A stretch of DNA of 64,000 nucleotides from Ceratotherium simum simum (lineage: Eukaryota > Chordata > Mammalia > Perissodactyla > Rhinocerotidae), in the NCBI RefSeq assembly GCF_000283155.1, contig NW_004454181.1, positions 28,279,258 to 28,343,257 on the forward strand, written 5' to 3'. The notes beneath the pieces are model-generated. The model ran no database searches, was not told the origin of the DNA, and was given only the letters and a program-made list of their open reading frames with translations. Shown here piece after piece: positions 33,695 through 44,465 of this stretch; within the stretch, counting starts at the first letter, position 1; each line of letters begins with the position of its first letter. The position numbers were made by a program, and so were the translations under genes.

Positions 33695-34169
33695 ACTCTT
33701 GTAATTTCTAATCATATTATCTAAGAAGCTAGTTCTCCTTTAAGGACTCACTTGCCTTCAGACAAGCATTTATCTGTTTATGAGGATTCTGTTATTATAT
33801 TTGTCATTCACAATATGTTTATAGGACATAAAATATATTATTATTAAGAATATGTATTATTTTGTGACTGGAATATAAATAAATAAATGTAATTCCACCA
33901 GTATTTAAAAGGTAGACTCCTGTTGCTGACTACAATTTAATATGCTCTCACTACTAAGCATAATGAAGAATAACAATTTCATCATCAGGAAAGATGTGAT
34001 AATAATTCATGCTGAGAAGCTTGCACCTGCACTGAATAGATCAGCTCACTGATTTTTCTAGCATATTCAAAATATACACTGGGGAATTCAAGTAGATTGA
34101 AAATTTAATATAGTTGTGGCATTGGTCATTTGGAGGCATTGAGGGAAATTTGGTAAGAGATAAAGTCTA
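33695..34169. other. unassigned AT-rich sequence, no gene seen
   Basis: Nothing recognised. Contains TTATTATTAAG and AATAAATAAATAAATG-like AT runs. Confidence 0.4.
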
Positions 34170-34480
34170 AAACAGAGATTAAATTGTCAATGGCCTTGAA
34201 TTTCATCTTATATTTTGGATTTTGTTTTGAAGGCAGTGGAAGGGCAGTAAAGATTTTTAAGCAGAAGAGTGACATGATTAGATTTGATTTTAGAAAAGTC
34301 AGTTTGGCTGCAGTATAGATAATGAGTCAGAGGAGGTCGAGTCTTATGGCAGAGGGAGTTTCAGGTATGATATTAAAGAACTAAATTAGTTGCATTAGAG
34401 GTGGGAGAAGTAGATATATTCCAGAAAAAGTAAACAGAGAAGCCATAGGATTCACATATTTGGATGAGGGAGTAAGGAAA
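34170..34480 (-). mobile_element. L2 LINE fragment (ORF2 region)
   Basis: 'tggaagggcagtaaagattt', 'taagcagaagagtgacatga', 'ttagatttgattttagaaaa' and 'gtcagtttggctgcagtata' follow the complement of L2 (gagcagggg-agtgacatgatc... ggatcactctggctgctgtg). Confidence 0.65.
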
Positions 34481-34679
34481 TATGAGGCATTAAGGGTGAT
34501 GTTGTGTTAACTTTCTTAGTCAGTTGACTGGAATAAGCAAAGGAAGAGTAGATTTGGGAACAAATGATGAAAAGTCCTATTTTGTAATGTAGATGTGGGA
34601 TTCAAATTTCTACTATTTGTGTGGTCTGGGAACTGGCAAGCCAAGAAAATATCATAAAGTTGGACCTGGAAGGTCTCCT

Positions 34680-37110
34680 GCCTGAAGAAAATACAAAACT
34701 CCTCTGGAAAGACACATACTAAACCTAGGTTGTCTAGAATTCTCACAGATAAAGTCCCATCAAAGAATAACTCACAGTCCCAAATTGCAAAATATATGAG
34801 AGAAAAAATTGCTTTCAGTGAGAGTCAGCATACCCCCAAATCAGCAGGATTTTAACTTGGAGAACTTCAGATAGTAGATCTTGATAGAAACTACAAAATA
34901 ATTGCTCAAAATCAATAAAGCTTTAAAAAAAGGAATCAAAACCATAAGACAACCATGAGACACTATGGTAAAGAATAAGCCAAATAACCAAGTAGAACTT
35001 CTGGAAAGAAAAATACAGTAATTGAAATTAAAAATCCTCAAAGGAAGGTTAAATGTGAGAGAAACTACAGCCAAAGAGAAAATTAATGAACTGAAATACA
35101 GAAATGAGGAAATTAGTAGAGTTGCAGCACAGAGGTAGAGAATATCTGAAAATTTAAAAGACATGGAGAGCAGAGGAAAAATTAATATACATTTAGTATG
35201 AGACACAAAAAAGCAAACAGGATGAATGAGGGAAAGGGAATATTAAAAGAAATTATGGCTGAAATTTTTCTAGAACCAATGAGGGAGATGAGTATTAATG
35301 CATAGGAATCAAAATGAGTCCTAAGCAGAATAAATGAAGGTGAATCCATTTATAAACACATTTCAGTGGAACTGCACAATATCAAAGACACATAGAAGAC
35401 TAAAAGCTATCAGAGGGAAGGATAAGTTATCTACAGAGCCACAGCAAACTCTCAGCAACAATAAAGGCCAGAAGACACAGCATTATTATCTTCAAAGAGC
35501 TGAGAGGAAATAATTATTAATTTAGGCATCTATATCCAGTCAAAAATCTTTCAATATCAATTTTGAAACAAACACATTTTCAAACAAGACTGAGAGCAAT
35601 TATATAGCATTCCCTCACTTAAGTATTAAATTTGGAATTTAGGAAGAAGAAAATTGAACCAGAAAGTAGAAATATGATGCAAAAAGCAATATTAAGCAAA
35701 GACTTAGATGAAGAGATGGATAATGCTAAGCAAGTATTTGTTCTGCTGTTCTATAAAAATAAAATAAAAATAATACTAATGATTTGGGATAATAAAAACA
35801 AGGTGGAACTAAAATCCTGGGGAAAATAGCATTTTAGATTGGAGAGGTATTAGAAAGACCTAGTATGGTATTAGAGTAGGAAAAGAATCTTTAATGAAAC
35901 ACAAAAATCATAATCCAACAATAAAAGATTGCTGTGTTTGACTATATTAAAATTAAAGCTTCTGTTTGGCAAATATACCAAAAACAAAGGGGAAAAAAAG
36001 CCAAACTAGAGAAGTTATTTGTAAACCATATAACCAACAAAGTATTAGTACCCGGAATATAAGTAGAGTCCCTACAAAACAATAAGAGAAAAAATAAGCA
36101 ACGCTACCAGAAAGTGAGACACAAGGCAATGCAAAGAAGAAACAAACTGAATGACCAATAAATAAATGGAAAGCTATATAATCTCACAAGAAAGCAGAGA
36201 AATGCTATCACACAATGAGATACCATTTGATACTCATCATATTGGCAAAAATTAATAAATCAAAGACACCAAGTTGGTAGAATGTAGAGAAAAAGAAACT
36301 CTTATTCATGAGAGGATTAGATGGTATAATTATTTTGAAAAGCCATTTTGCAAAATTTTCGTCCATATATTTTGCAAAATTTTCGTCCATATATTTTGCA
36401 AAATTTTGGTATTACTCTTTTGGAAAACAGTAGAATGAAGGCGCACACACTCAATAACTTAGCAATTCCCCTTCTAAGTTTCTGCCCTGGGGAAACTCTT
36501 GAACTTGTGCACAAGGATGTTTATAGCAGCTTGCTTATAATAGCAAAATGGTGGAAATAAATTATCCGTCCCTCATAGGAGAACGGATAAATAGATTGTG
36601 GTTTATTCATATAGTGGACTACCAATTAAGATTAATTAATCAGTCTATATGTATATTACAGATAAGTCTCCAAAGCATGACACTGAATAAAAAAGGATAC
36701 AATCAGCATGATACCATTATTCACATAAACATAAAAAAATACATAAAACATAAAAAAACATAGAAAATAGTATATTTTGTTTCTGTCTATACACATATAT
36801 AATAAAAGGACTAACACATACCTGTGAATGACATGCACCCACTTTTAGTGTGTCAGTAACTCCTGGGGAGTGACGGTGAAGGAATGGAGGCTTTCGCTAT
36901 TCCTGGTTTTTCCCCTTCGTCCAAGTCCAAGACCCTCCTAGAGTTTAACCTTCAGTCACCTGTGCTAGAACCCTGCCTTCACACTTGCTCCTGGACCTGA
37001 CAGCTTGTCCCTAGTTTTTTTTTTTTTTGGCTCAATGTATTGTTTTCTCTACTTTTTGGAATGTTTGAAATATTTCAGAATTGGAAATTATTTACAAATT
37101 TTTTAAAGAA
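34680..37110 (+). mobile_element. HAL1-like or internally deleted L1 LINE
   Basis: Left part (34680-35850) is an A-rich ORF1-like region ('aaagaaattatggctgaaat', 'gccagaagacacagcattat', 'catctatatccagtcaaaaa'). At about 35935 it passes directly to the last part of ORF2 ('gactatattaaaattaaagc', 'aatgagataccatttgatac', 'gcaattccccttctaagttt', 'ataaatagattgtggtttat') and then a 3' UTR ending near 37110. ORF1-like sequence joined to only the tail of ORF2, about 2.4 kb in all, fits the half-L1 (HAL1) plan; a plain L1 with an internal deletion is the alternative. No intact frame. Confidence 0.6.
36346..36407. repeat. 24-bp tandem repeat, 2.6 perfect copies
   Basis: Units 36346-36369 and 36370-36393 are identical and start ttttgcaaaattttcg; a third partial unit (36394-36407) is exact over 14 bp. 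The CpG is kept in both full copies. It sits inside the decayed ORF2 tail. Confidence 0.95.
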
Positions 37111-37974
37111 GAGCTTAATCAACAATGGCAAGTGGTACAGTGAATTAAATCAGACAGATGCTGAGAAAAGTCTATTTGTCCTATAATCACGGAGCTGATT
37201 GATGGCTTAGCAGGGAAGACCCAGAGCTGGTTGGTGGCAGAAACAGGTCTAGATCAGAGTCTTAAATGAGTCTTGGTTTTTAAATTTCTTCCACGTGATC
37301 ACACTGCTTCCCTATGTGGTTAAAATTACTTCAAAAGTCCCTAAATCCAGTTAGAAGGGTAGTGGGGAGGGGTTGATAGCGAAGGGAACTAGGCAGGAAA
37401 AGCCGAGGGTGGTTGTCCCCCTGCAGAGGTAGGCGTGGCCAGCAGTGGCGTAGGGGTGAGACGCTGCCGGTGCAACTAGCTGGACGCCTTCCGGGCACAG
37501 CTTTGATATCTGCTGAGAGATGCTGAGTCTGAGTTACTGACTCTCACTTCTTGATAGGACTTTCCCTGGAGCCCAGGTGGGAGGATGTGCAAGAAATGAG
37601 AAGAGAATTCTGCAGCCTGAGTTTCCCTCTGCTCCCGACTGTCTTGTTTCTTCAAAGGCTTCGTTAAAGGAACATCATTCTCTCGCACAGTTTGGATCCC
37701 CGCACAACCTGCTTGGGGAAAGAGTAAACAGTAATTAGTTATATAAAGTGACAGAGAAGATACAGATACAAATTAGTGAAGGAGAATGAAGGCACAAATG
37801 TATCATTATGTGGGAGGAGCCAGCATCCCACCTTTTGGAGTTCTGTCTGTAGGAAAAGCCTGAAAAAGGTGGGCTCAGCCCAGGCAGAATCTTGATGATG
37901 TTCTGAAAACCCACCACCCACAACCCAACTTCCTCCCACCTCCAGTACCCAAAGCATCCCTGCCCTGTAGCAGA
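37111..37974. other. unassigned sequence, no gene seen
   Basis: 37380-37500 is locally G/C-rich with several CpGs but far too short and sparse for a CpG island. Overlapping minus frames 37735-38077 have no domain. About 37160-37270 may be decayed MIR. Confidence 0.4.
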
Positions 37975-38140
37975 CCAGTTTGGTGTGATACAACCAAGTT
38001 TGAGTTCCCATCTCAGATCTGCCACTGTGTTGCTCTGTGACCTTAAATAAGGCACTTAGCTTTTCTAAGCTTTTCATTCTTTCAAATGAAAGAAGTGGAA
38101 CCAGCCCATTTCTAAATTTCTTCTACCTCTGATATCCTCT
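37975..38140 (+). mobile_element. MIR SINE fragment
   Basis: 'caagtttgagttcccatctc', 'agatctgccactgtgttgct', 'ctgtgaccttaaataaggca' and a decayed CORE. Confidence 0.75.
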
Positions 38141-38816
38141 AAAACTATAAATATCTTTAACATATTACTCTCCATGCCACAAAATTAGCTCTGAATCCTT
38201 CGCTCATGGTCAAGTGTGATCTACTGCTAACAGCTGGGGAAATTATATTTTAGCTTTAATACAGAGATGGCAAACTCAGATGTCTTCAGGGACCAGAGAG
38301 GTAACATAAATTTCTGAAGCAGGCAGGTGTGAGATAATAGGGAGTAGTATGGGTGTTGGGAACTGGAGAGTGTCTGCTTACCCAAAGGCATTCACGTGCA
38401 AATGTTTCATAAACACTGTGCTGAACAAACAAAAATCTTCTGAGGCTGGATTTGGGCCGAGAGCCACTGGTCTGCAGCCCCTGATAAAAGAGAAAGAAAA
38501 CCCATGTTGGAATTTCAGCATCGCTCACAGGAGGGTTAAGAGGGTTGGGGGCAGCAGGGAGTGGAAAGGTGAAGGGCGTATTATAGTCCATCTTCATTTG
38601 CTGTTTCATCCAGCATTCATCTGACTCTTTAGATAGGTAGCCTGTGATAGATTTCACCCCCAACCTTGCCCCCTATATACGTCAGCTAAATTCAGTCAAT
38701 CGGATCTTGAGGCGAGTCCTGGACTTCACTTTCCTCCTGAAAGAGGTGGAGTAGCTTTGTTACAAGATCTCTTCTGTTTCTTATATTCTATGAAGCTAAA
38801 CGTGAAATGGCTTCAG
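38141..38816. other. unassigned sequence, no gene seen
   Basis: The 125-codon minus frame (38286-38663) and the 91-codon plus frame (38349-38624) overlap each other and show no domain. No repeat named. Confidence 0.4.
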
Positions 38817-38838
38817 GATTCATTCATTCATTCATTCA
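38817..38838. repeat. (ATTC)n short tandem repeat
   Basis: Five TTCA units, the usual terminus of an L2 3' end in antisense; about 40 bp of possible L2 follows. Confidence 0.85.
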
Positions 38839-38924
38839 ACATAAATTGCCGAGCATAGCTCACAATTATTTGCCAGATGAAGATTGCCTCAGGAGCCTAG
38901 AATTCTAGAGCTGAAAATATTATT

Positions 38925-39360
38925 CAGTGTTCATTTGACAAATATTTATGGGTGCCAATTCTGGTTCTGGGATTGTTCTGGCTCCTGGAACGCAACAGTT
39001 AGCAAGGCAGTCATGATTTCTATTCTTATGCAGACCAGCAACACGCATGTGAGAAAAAAATTACTAAGATGATGTCAACTGGTTATATGTGCTAAAAATA
39101 AAATGGTGGGGTAGGGAATGATACCTGTTAGGGGGCGGTCAAAAAAATGGCATTGAAGTTGAGACCTAAATAATGAAAAGAATGCCATCCAAATAAAACT
39201 AGGGAAGATGAGCAACCAGAGGGGGTAGTTAGTGTAGAAGTCCTAAAACAGGAACAAGTTTGTCAAGTTTGAGGAAATATAGCGAAGACCACAATTAATG
39301 AAGCATAGAGAGAATGAGCGAGAGTGGTAAGAAATGAAGGGAACACAGGGAACAGAGTTT
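38925..39360 (-). mobile_element. L2 LINE 3' fragment
   Basis: 'tgacaaatatttatgggtgc', 'tgggattgttctggctcctg', 'gttagcaaggcagtcatgat' and 'gcattgaagttgagacctaa' follow antisense L2 (acaaatatttattgagcgcc... acatttgagcagagacctg). Confidence 0.7.
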
Positions 39361-39454
39361 GTTTCAGTCCTCATGGTGGGCAGCAAGGCATGCCTTCTGA
39401 TGCAATACAAAAATTTAAATCCAGGAGCATCTGGATACAAACAAGAGATCAACA

Positions 39455-39590
39455 CAATAGGAATCGGCAGGCTAGAGTTCTACTCCAACATCTGCCACTA
39501 ACTGTTGTGTGATCTAGATAAGTCTGCAAGTCACTTCACCTCTCTGGGCTTCAGTTTCCTCCTGTGTAAAATGAGATGGTCATAGCAAAT
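39455..39590 (+). mobile_element. MIR SINE fragment
   Basis: 'gctagagttctactccaaca', 'tctgccactaactgttgtgt', 'aagtcacttcacctctctgg', 'gcttcagtttcctcctgtgt', 'aaaatgagatggt': unmistakable MIR head and CORE. Confidence 0.9.
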
Positions 39591-39604
39591 GCACTTTGTG
39601 GACT

Positions 39605-39725
39605 GCCCCCACCAGAATACAAGTGCTCTGAGAACAGGGATCTCATTTCACTTATTTGATGGTGTATCTACAATGGCTAGGATGGTGCTGAACGTATATC
39701 TGACACTCAGTAAATATTTGTTGGA
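39605..39725 (+). mobile_element. L2 LINE terminal fragment
   Basis: 'gaatacaagtgctctgagaa', 'cagggatctcatttcactta', 'gacactcagtaaatatttgt', 'tggataaa' is the end of L2 in sense orientation. Confidence 0.85.
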
Positions 39726-39984
39726 TAAACATCGAGCAGTCTTCCTAGCTTTAGCATTCTAGGATTCTGAGGCAATCTTTGATGAGTCGTCATCAGTCTT
39801 GTTTTGGTAATTTGTGCCTTCCACAACCAATCTAGATATAAAGTTGTGAGTGTGATACATTTGTTTGCTGACCAGTTACGTAGACTCTGCATATATCCTC
39901 TGGTTATACGTTGGACAATAATAAAGTAATTTCAGAGAGAGATTCCTGGATTTAACCAGGCTGCCATCCATTGAGGCTTGCAAT

Positions 39985-40165
39985 GTGCTTGGCACCTTAC
40001 AAGCACTTTATATGCATTATTTTATTTAGTCTTAAAACAATCCTTTGAGTTGGGAAAACTGACACTCAGAGAAGTTAGGTAACTTTCTCGATGTCAGGCA
40101 GTTATCCAGGACTCAAACTCAGGTCTGTCTCAGGCAGTGCTTTCAAGCGCTATAACATAGTGCTT
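39985..40165 (-). mobile_element. MIR SINE fragment
   Basis: 'ggcaccttacaagcacttta', 'tatgcattattttatttagt', 'actgacactcagagaagtta', 'aggactcaaactcaggtctg' in antisense MIR order. Confidence 0.85.
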
Positions 40166-40246
40166 TCTGAATTGTTGTTTCTTGTCCTGAACAAAATATA
40201 CAAGTAGTTCAGGGCTGATGAAGGAGATCAGTGATATCAAGGATCC

Positions 40247-40590
40247 ATGCTCCTTCTAACTTTCCATTTGTTGTCTCTTATGGATGGCTGCTATTGCTCC
40301 AGACATCAAATTCAAGTTCAAGGTGAAGAGAAGGGAAAAGATGATGCCAGCAATGTCTATCTTTTTGCTCAGGACAGCAAAAGCCTTCCCCAACCTGCTA
40401 GCCAACTTATTGGCCAAAATTGTATCTTGTCACCCCTGGCAGCAGGGGAGATTGGAAAAGAGAGTAGCTTGATGGGGCTGAGCACACTGGTGCCCCTAAA
40501 CAAAATTGAGGTTCTGCCACCCAGGAAGAAGGAGATAGTGGCTATTGGGAAGGTAGTTGTGAGTGTCTACAGTACCTGTGTAGAACAGCC
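40247..40590 (+). repeat. old dispersed repeat, family not named (family D)
   Basis: Two overlapping open frames (117 and 62 codons, 40247-40600) cover this stretch and at first resemble a degraded exon. The nucleotides ('ctattgctccagacatcaaa', 'agccaacttattggccaaaa', 'aaaattgaggttctgccacc', 'caggaagaaggagatagtgg') instead follow a widespread mammalian repeat with the order gctccagccatcac... cattggccagaacttag... ggaagaagggagaatgg. I therefore call it a repeat, not a gene. Confidence 0.5.
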
Positions 40591-40814
40591 TGGCCACTGA
40601 ATCATCACAGAGAATCTCTGCTTGCTCAGTAGTACTTTAAAGCTATGACGAGCTATTTTCATTTTATAATTCTTTATTTGGGTTTTTATATATAAACACA
40701 CACACACATATAGAATGAAAGAAGCTAATCACTAAGCAGAGCTTTGGGGACTATAACCAGATGCCAGGGGTCGTCATGTAATTGGAAAGGGCGTGGCTCG
40801 GGGTGAGTGGGCTC

Positions 40815-40940
40815 CTGTTGTCCATCCAGTCATGGTTCTGCCACTACCTCATGACTTTAAGAAAATCCTCTCCTCGGTTTTTCCATCAGTAAAATGAAGA
40901 GTCTGAACCAGATGAAACCAAAACCTCTTTGAGTACCACC
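40815..40940 (+). mobile_element. MIR SINE fragment
   Basis: 'ggttctgccactacctcatg', 'actttaagaaaatcctctcc' and 'ccatcagtaaaatgaagagt' match the MIR CORE. Confidence 0.75.
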
Positions 40941-41484
40941 CTTTGCTAACCTTATTCATGTCAATTCTGGATTGACATTTGAAAAGAATGAAGGGTGTTA
41001 GTTTAATAGGCACAGATGTTTTATGTGCCATTGTAAGATTTGAGAGAGCTTTCGAATACTACTTGTCTCCACTGAAAGTTGGGTAAGATGAGGTCAAAAG
41101 CTTTAAAATAAATAACAGGTAAAATTAGATAAAGGAAGTTTAGCTAGAAAACAAAGATCAAATGTAAATGTTAAAAAGGATGCATTTTGCACTAGGCAAT
41201 GCAAATTCCACCATCAAGTTGGTGTTAAGGGACTGGAAGCTTCTGGATTCTGGTATGCTCCATTCCGGGAGGTTCAACAGCTACTCTCCCTGGGGTACTA
41301 AAGAAGCAGCTAAAAAAATGACCAAGCATCTTCCCAGGGAACAGCAGCTCCTCAGAAATGCCTTGCAAAGTGCTCAACATCTCCATAGTCTTTTCACGAC
41401 CTGTGTGTGGTAGGTGCTACTGTAGGCTTTAGGGTTCTCCTTTCTGATATAAAAGTGATGTTGATGATGGAAGTAGTGGTGGTG
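40941..41484. other. unassigned sequence, no gene seen
   Basis: An 81-codon + frame (41168-41413) without a domain. Nothing else recognised. Confidence 0.4.
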
Positions 41485-41620
41485 GTGGTGGTGGCAGCTA
41501 GTATTTGTCAGTGCTCAGCATGTGCCAGACCTGTGATAACTGCCTTACAGATATTATCTCCAAGCCTCAGTTTCTTCATCTATAAAATGTGGTAATAGTA
41601 GTCTTTGCCTCATTCTTTCA
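41485..41620. mobile_element. two abutting MIR fragments in opposite orientation
   Basis: 41485-41560 ('gtggcagctagtatttgtca', 'agcatgtgccagacctgtga', 'acagatattatctc') reads as antisense MIR; 41561-41620 ('aagcctcagtttcttcatct', 'ataaaatgtggtaatagtag') reads as sense MIR. A (GGT)n-like patch precedes it at 41476-41493. Confidence 0.65.
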
Positions 41621-41860
41621 TATAATGAATAATTATTAGGAACATAATCAGCACTAATCACCTAAGGAGTTTCCTTACTAGGCTCATTTCAAAAGGGCTG
41701 CTCAGAAGATGAAATGAAATAATGAAAACAGAGAGCATAGTCAGTACTTGGAAGCTTTTATCTTTGTTTCTGTGTATCCAGTTGACTTTTTCTATGTAGT
41801 TAGCATCATTGTTCCCATTGTATGTCTGAAGCTCTTGGAGCCAAAGTGGCTTACTGTGTG

Positions 41861-42463
41861 TGACAGAACTCCAAGATACTCCCCAAGATTTCCTGTTCCC
41901 TAGAGTACACACTCCTTCTCATACTTATTCTATAAAACTTGAATTTAGGTACTGCTGTGAAGGGATTCTGCAGATGTAACTAAGGTCCCAAATCAGCTGT
42001 CCTTGAAATAGGGAGATTAGCCAGGTAGGTCTGACCAATCACACAAGTCCTCTAAATCTAGGTCTAGATGTAAGAGGCAGAGAGATTGGAGATTTGAGAT
42101 GTGAGAGGGATTTGATTGAGGGAAAACCCGTGCTGGCTTTGAAGATGGAGAGGGCCACGAGGCATGGAATGTGGACATTCTATAGGAGCTGAGAGTGGCC
42201 CCAGCTGAAGTAGCAAGGAATGGGGGCCTCAGTCCTTCAACTGCCAACAGCCCTGTGAGCTCAGAAGAGGACCCTGAGCTCCTGACGAGATAAGCAGTGA
42301 GCTCTGCCTACAGCTTGATTTCAGCCTGTGAGATCCTGAGCAGAGAACTCAGTCACACCAGGCCCAGACTTCTTACCTACAGAACTGTGAGCTAATGAAT
42401 GGCTGTTGTTCTAAGCCATTAAGTGTGAGGTAATTTATTATCTAGCTATAGAAAACTAATACA
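41861..42463 (+). mobile_element. old MLT1-like LTR
   Basis: Decayed start (tgacagaactccaagatact), then 'gattctgcagatgtaactaa', 'gatttgattgagggaaaacc', 'gtgctggctttgaagatgga', 'acctacagaactgtgagcta', 'ttgttctaagccattaagtg', ending 'gaaaactaatACA'. Order and ending fit an old MLT1-type LTR. No TSD can be seen. Confidence 0.7.
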
Positions 42464-42469
42464 CTCACC

Positions 42470-42545
42470 GTGGGGCACAGAGCTAGCATTAGAACTCAGG
42501 CCTGGCTGACTCCAAAGCTTGTGTTCTGAATCTCCCTTATACTGG
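42470..42545 (-). mobile_element. MIR SINE head fragment
   Basis: 'ggggcacagagctagcatta', 'gaactcaggcctggctgact', 'ccaaagcttgtgttctgaat' is antisense MIR head, abutting the LTR end. Confidence 0.7.
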
Positions 42546-43109
42546 AGAATTATGCAAATTCCAAATTTTATATTAGGCAAGAAATAGGCTTAGATATTTT
42601 AAATTGCCAAGTCCGAGTATAAAATACACATAAATAATGTGATGAATTTGGAGTAAACTCTGAGAACTATGAGGGAAATAAATTGCCTGAAGTTACATAT
42701 TCTATGTGTAACTCAACATAAAATATTATTAGAATGAATGTGAAATTGGAAGGTTGGCCATGTCCCCAGGCTTAATTTAGAGAAAGAATGTAAGTCTTTA
42801 AGTGTATTTCTCTAGTTGCCAAATTAACTTGGCAGAAGCTAACAGCTATGAGTGAGTTGAAGAAATTCTCCTGTAAGAAAGGAATGCCTGGAATTTGAAC
42901 AAATAGAACTTGGTGTGCAGCAACCAGAAGACTGGACGTTGCCACAGGTTCTACGGTGTTTCAAAGGGCAACTGATTTCCAGTGGATAGCACAATTAGCA
43001 GAGACGGGCAAAGGAACCGCATGATTCTTCTCTGGAGTGGCCATGACTTGAGCATGGCATAAGGATGCCATCATAAGGACCCTTCCCCATAAGGCATAGA
43101 CTGTAGCTA
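42546..43109. other. unassigned sequence, no gene seen
   Basis: No gene or named repeat. Ends in an ataacaataataatag AT patch that may be the tail of the next MIR. Confidence 0.4.
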
Positions 43110-43345
43110 CAAATAACAATAATAATAGTATTTATCAAGGGTTCATTATGTGCCAGACATATGGCACATATGTGCCTTATATGAATTTCCTCTTCTAATC
43201 TTAAGAGGTTAGTACTTTTGATTATCTTTGTTTTAAAGACAAAAAGCCTGAAACACAGAAAACTTGAATAACTTGCCCTAGGTAAATATTAAGCATTAAC
43301 TGGGAGGTCTCCAAAGGCTATTTTCTTAACTACTATACCCTTCTC
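43110..43345 (-). mobile_element. MIR SINE, nearly complete
   Basis: 'ttcattatgtgccagacata', 'aagaggttagtacttttgat', 'taacttgccctaggtaaata', 'ttttcttaactactataccc' in antisense MIR order. Confidence 0.8.
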
Positions 43346-43399
43346 CCTGGAAAAAATGCTAAAGTCCCAGGAAAATGTATTTTTGATATGAGGGAGGTA

Positions 43400-43625
43400 C
43401 ATTTATATGGCCAAGACATAAAGTTAAATGAAAGTGTACATGGTATATTATCACTTAGATAAAAAGGAAAGACACACTTGTTCGAACAATGGTATATGTT
43501 GAGTAGAAAAGAACTAATAATTAAAACAGTAGATACTTCTGGAGTGTGCCTGGGATTAGGTGTTGGGTAGGAGTCAAAGTGAGGTTTAGGTTTATCTGAA
43601 ATATTTGAATTTTTTTCCACAAGTA
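43400..43625 (+). mobile_element. L1 LINE 3'-UTR fragment
   Basis: 'taaagttaaatgaaagtgta', 'catggtatattatcacttag', 'gtagatacttctggagtgtg' and 'tctgaaatatttgaattttt' are typical of old L1M 3' UTRs in sense orientation. Confidence 0.6.
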
Positions 43626-43629
43626 TTTT

Positions 43630-44340
43630 CAATTTATTATGAAATAGGTCAAACTAACGAAATAGTACATAGTATAATGGAACAAATTCCCATGTACCAT
43701 CATCCAGCTTAGGAAATAAGGCATGACAAATACAGTTGACCCCTCCATGTTTGCACCCCCTCATGTCCCCCCACAGAGGTAATTGCCCCCAGAATTTGAA
43801 ATCTACTGTTCCCATGCATTTCTTTATACTTTTTCCTACATAAGCAAGTATTTCAAAATAATATTAATACATTAAAATATTGATATGTTTCATGTTTTTA
43901 ACTTTATGTAAATAATATACTGTATGTATTATTCTACAACTTGCTTTTTTTAAATTCAGCATTATATGTACATAATGTATCGCTACTGACATGTTTATCT
44001 AGTTTATTTTTTTCATTCCTGCTTAGTAGGCTACTTTATGACTATAATTTATTTTTTGGTTCTCCTGTTGATGAACATTTAGATAATTTCTTGTGTTTTG
44101 CAATTACAGAAAATTATTCCATAAATAATCGTGTCACCTTGGATATTTGTGTGAATTTCTCTAGTTTCTGTACCTGGGAGTGGTATGTGGCGTGTCTACA
44201 TCTTAACTTTACGAGGTAGTGCCAAAATCCTCTCCAACGTGGGTGTTCTCCTACCTGCAGTTCATAAGAAACCCCATTGTTCCAGATCTCTGTCAACACA
44301 TGGCCATGTCAGATATTAATTATTGCTAATCCAATTTTGT
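43630..44340 (-). mobile_element. L1 LINE 3'-end fragment
   Basis: 'tgtaccatcatccagcttag', 'gttgatgaacatttagataa', 'ctgtacctgggagtggtatg', 'agtgccaaaatcctctccaa' read as antisense L1 3' region (gatggacatttaggttgtttcc... aggagtggaattgctggg... gttttccaaag). The 92-codon + frame at 43941-44219 is its wrong strand. Confidence 0.7.
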
Positions 44341-44371
44341 TAACTTAAGAATGTGTTCGTGTTTTACCCAA

Positions 44372-44465
44372 GTAATTAAAAAAGAAAGAAAGAGAGGAGG
44401 GGATATGGGAGGAGAGTGGAGGGAGAGGAGGAGAAAGAAATCAAGCACAGGAAAAGAAAGGAACC
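44372..44465. repeat. purine (GA)-rich low-complexity tract
   Basis: About 90 bp of AAAG/GAGG/GGGA runs with only a few pyrimidines. Confidence 0.85.

Noticed and set aside
36346..36407. Regularly spaced direct repeats, considered as a CRISPR-like array
   Set aside because: Units are immediately adjacent with no spacers, and the setting is a mammalian LINE; it is a simple tandem duplication.
37380..37500. Cluster of CpGs that might mark a promoter
   Set aside because: Only about 120 bp with a handful of CpGs, far below CpG-island criteria, and no gene nearby.
43400..44340. Facing L1 3' ends considered as a twin-priming inversion
   Set aside because: Twin priming places the inverted 5' part head to head; here both pieces are 3' ends, so two separate insertions are simpler.
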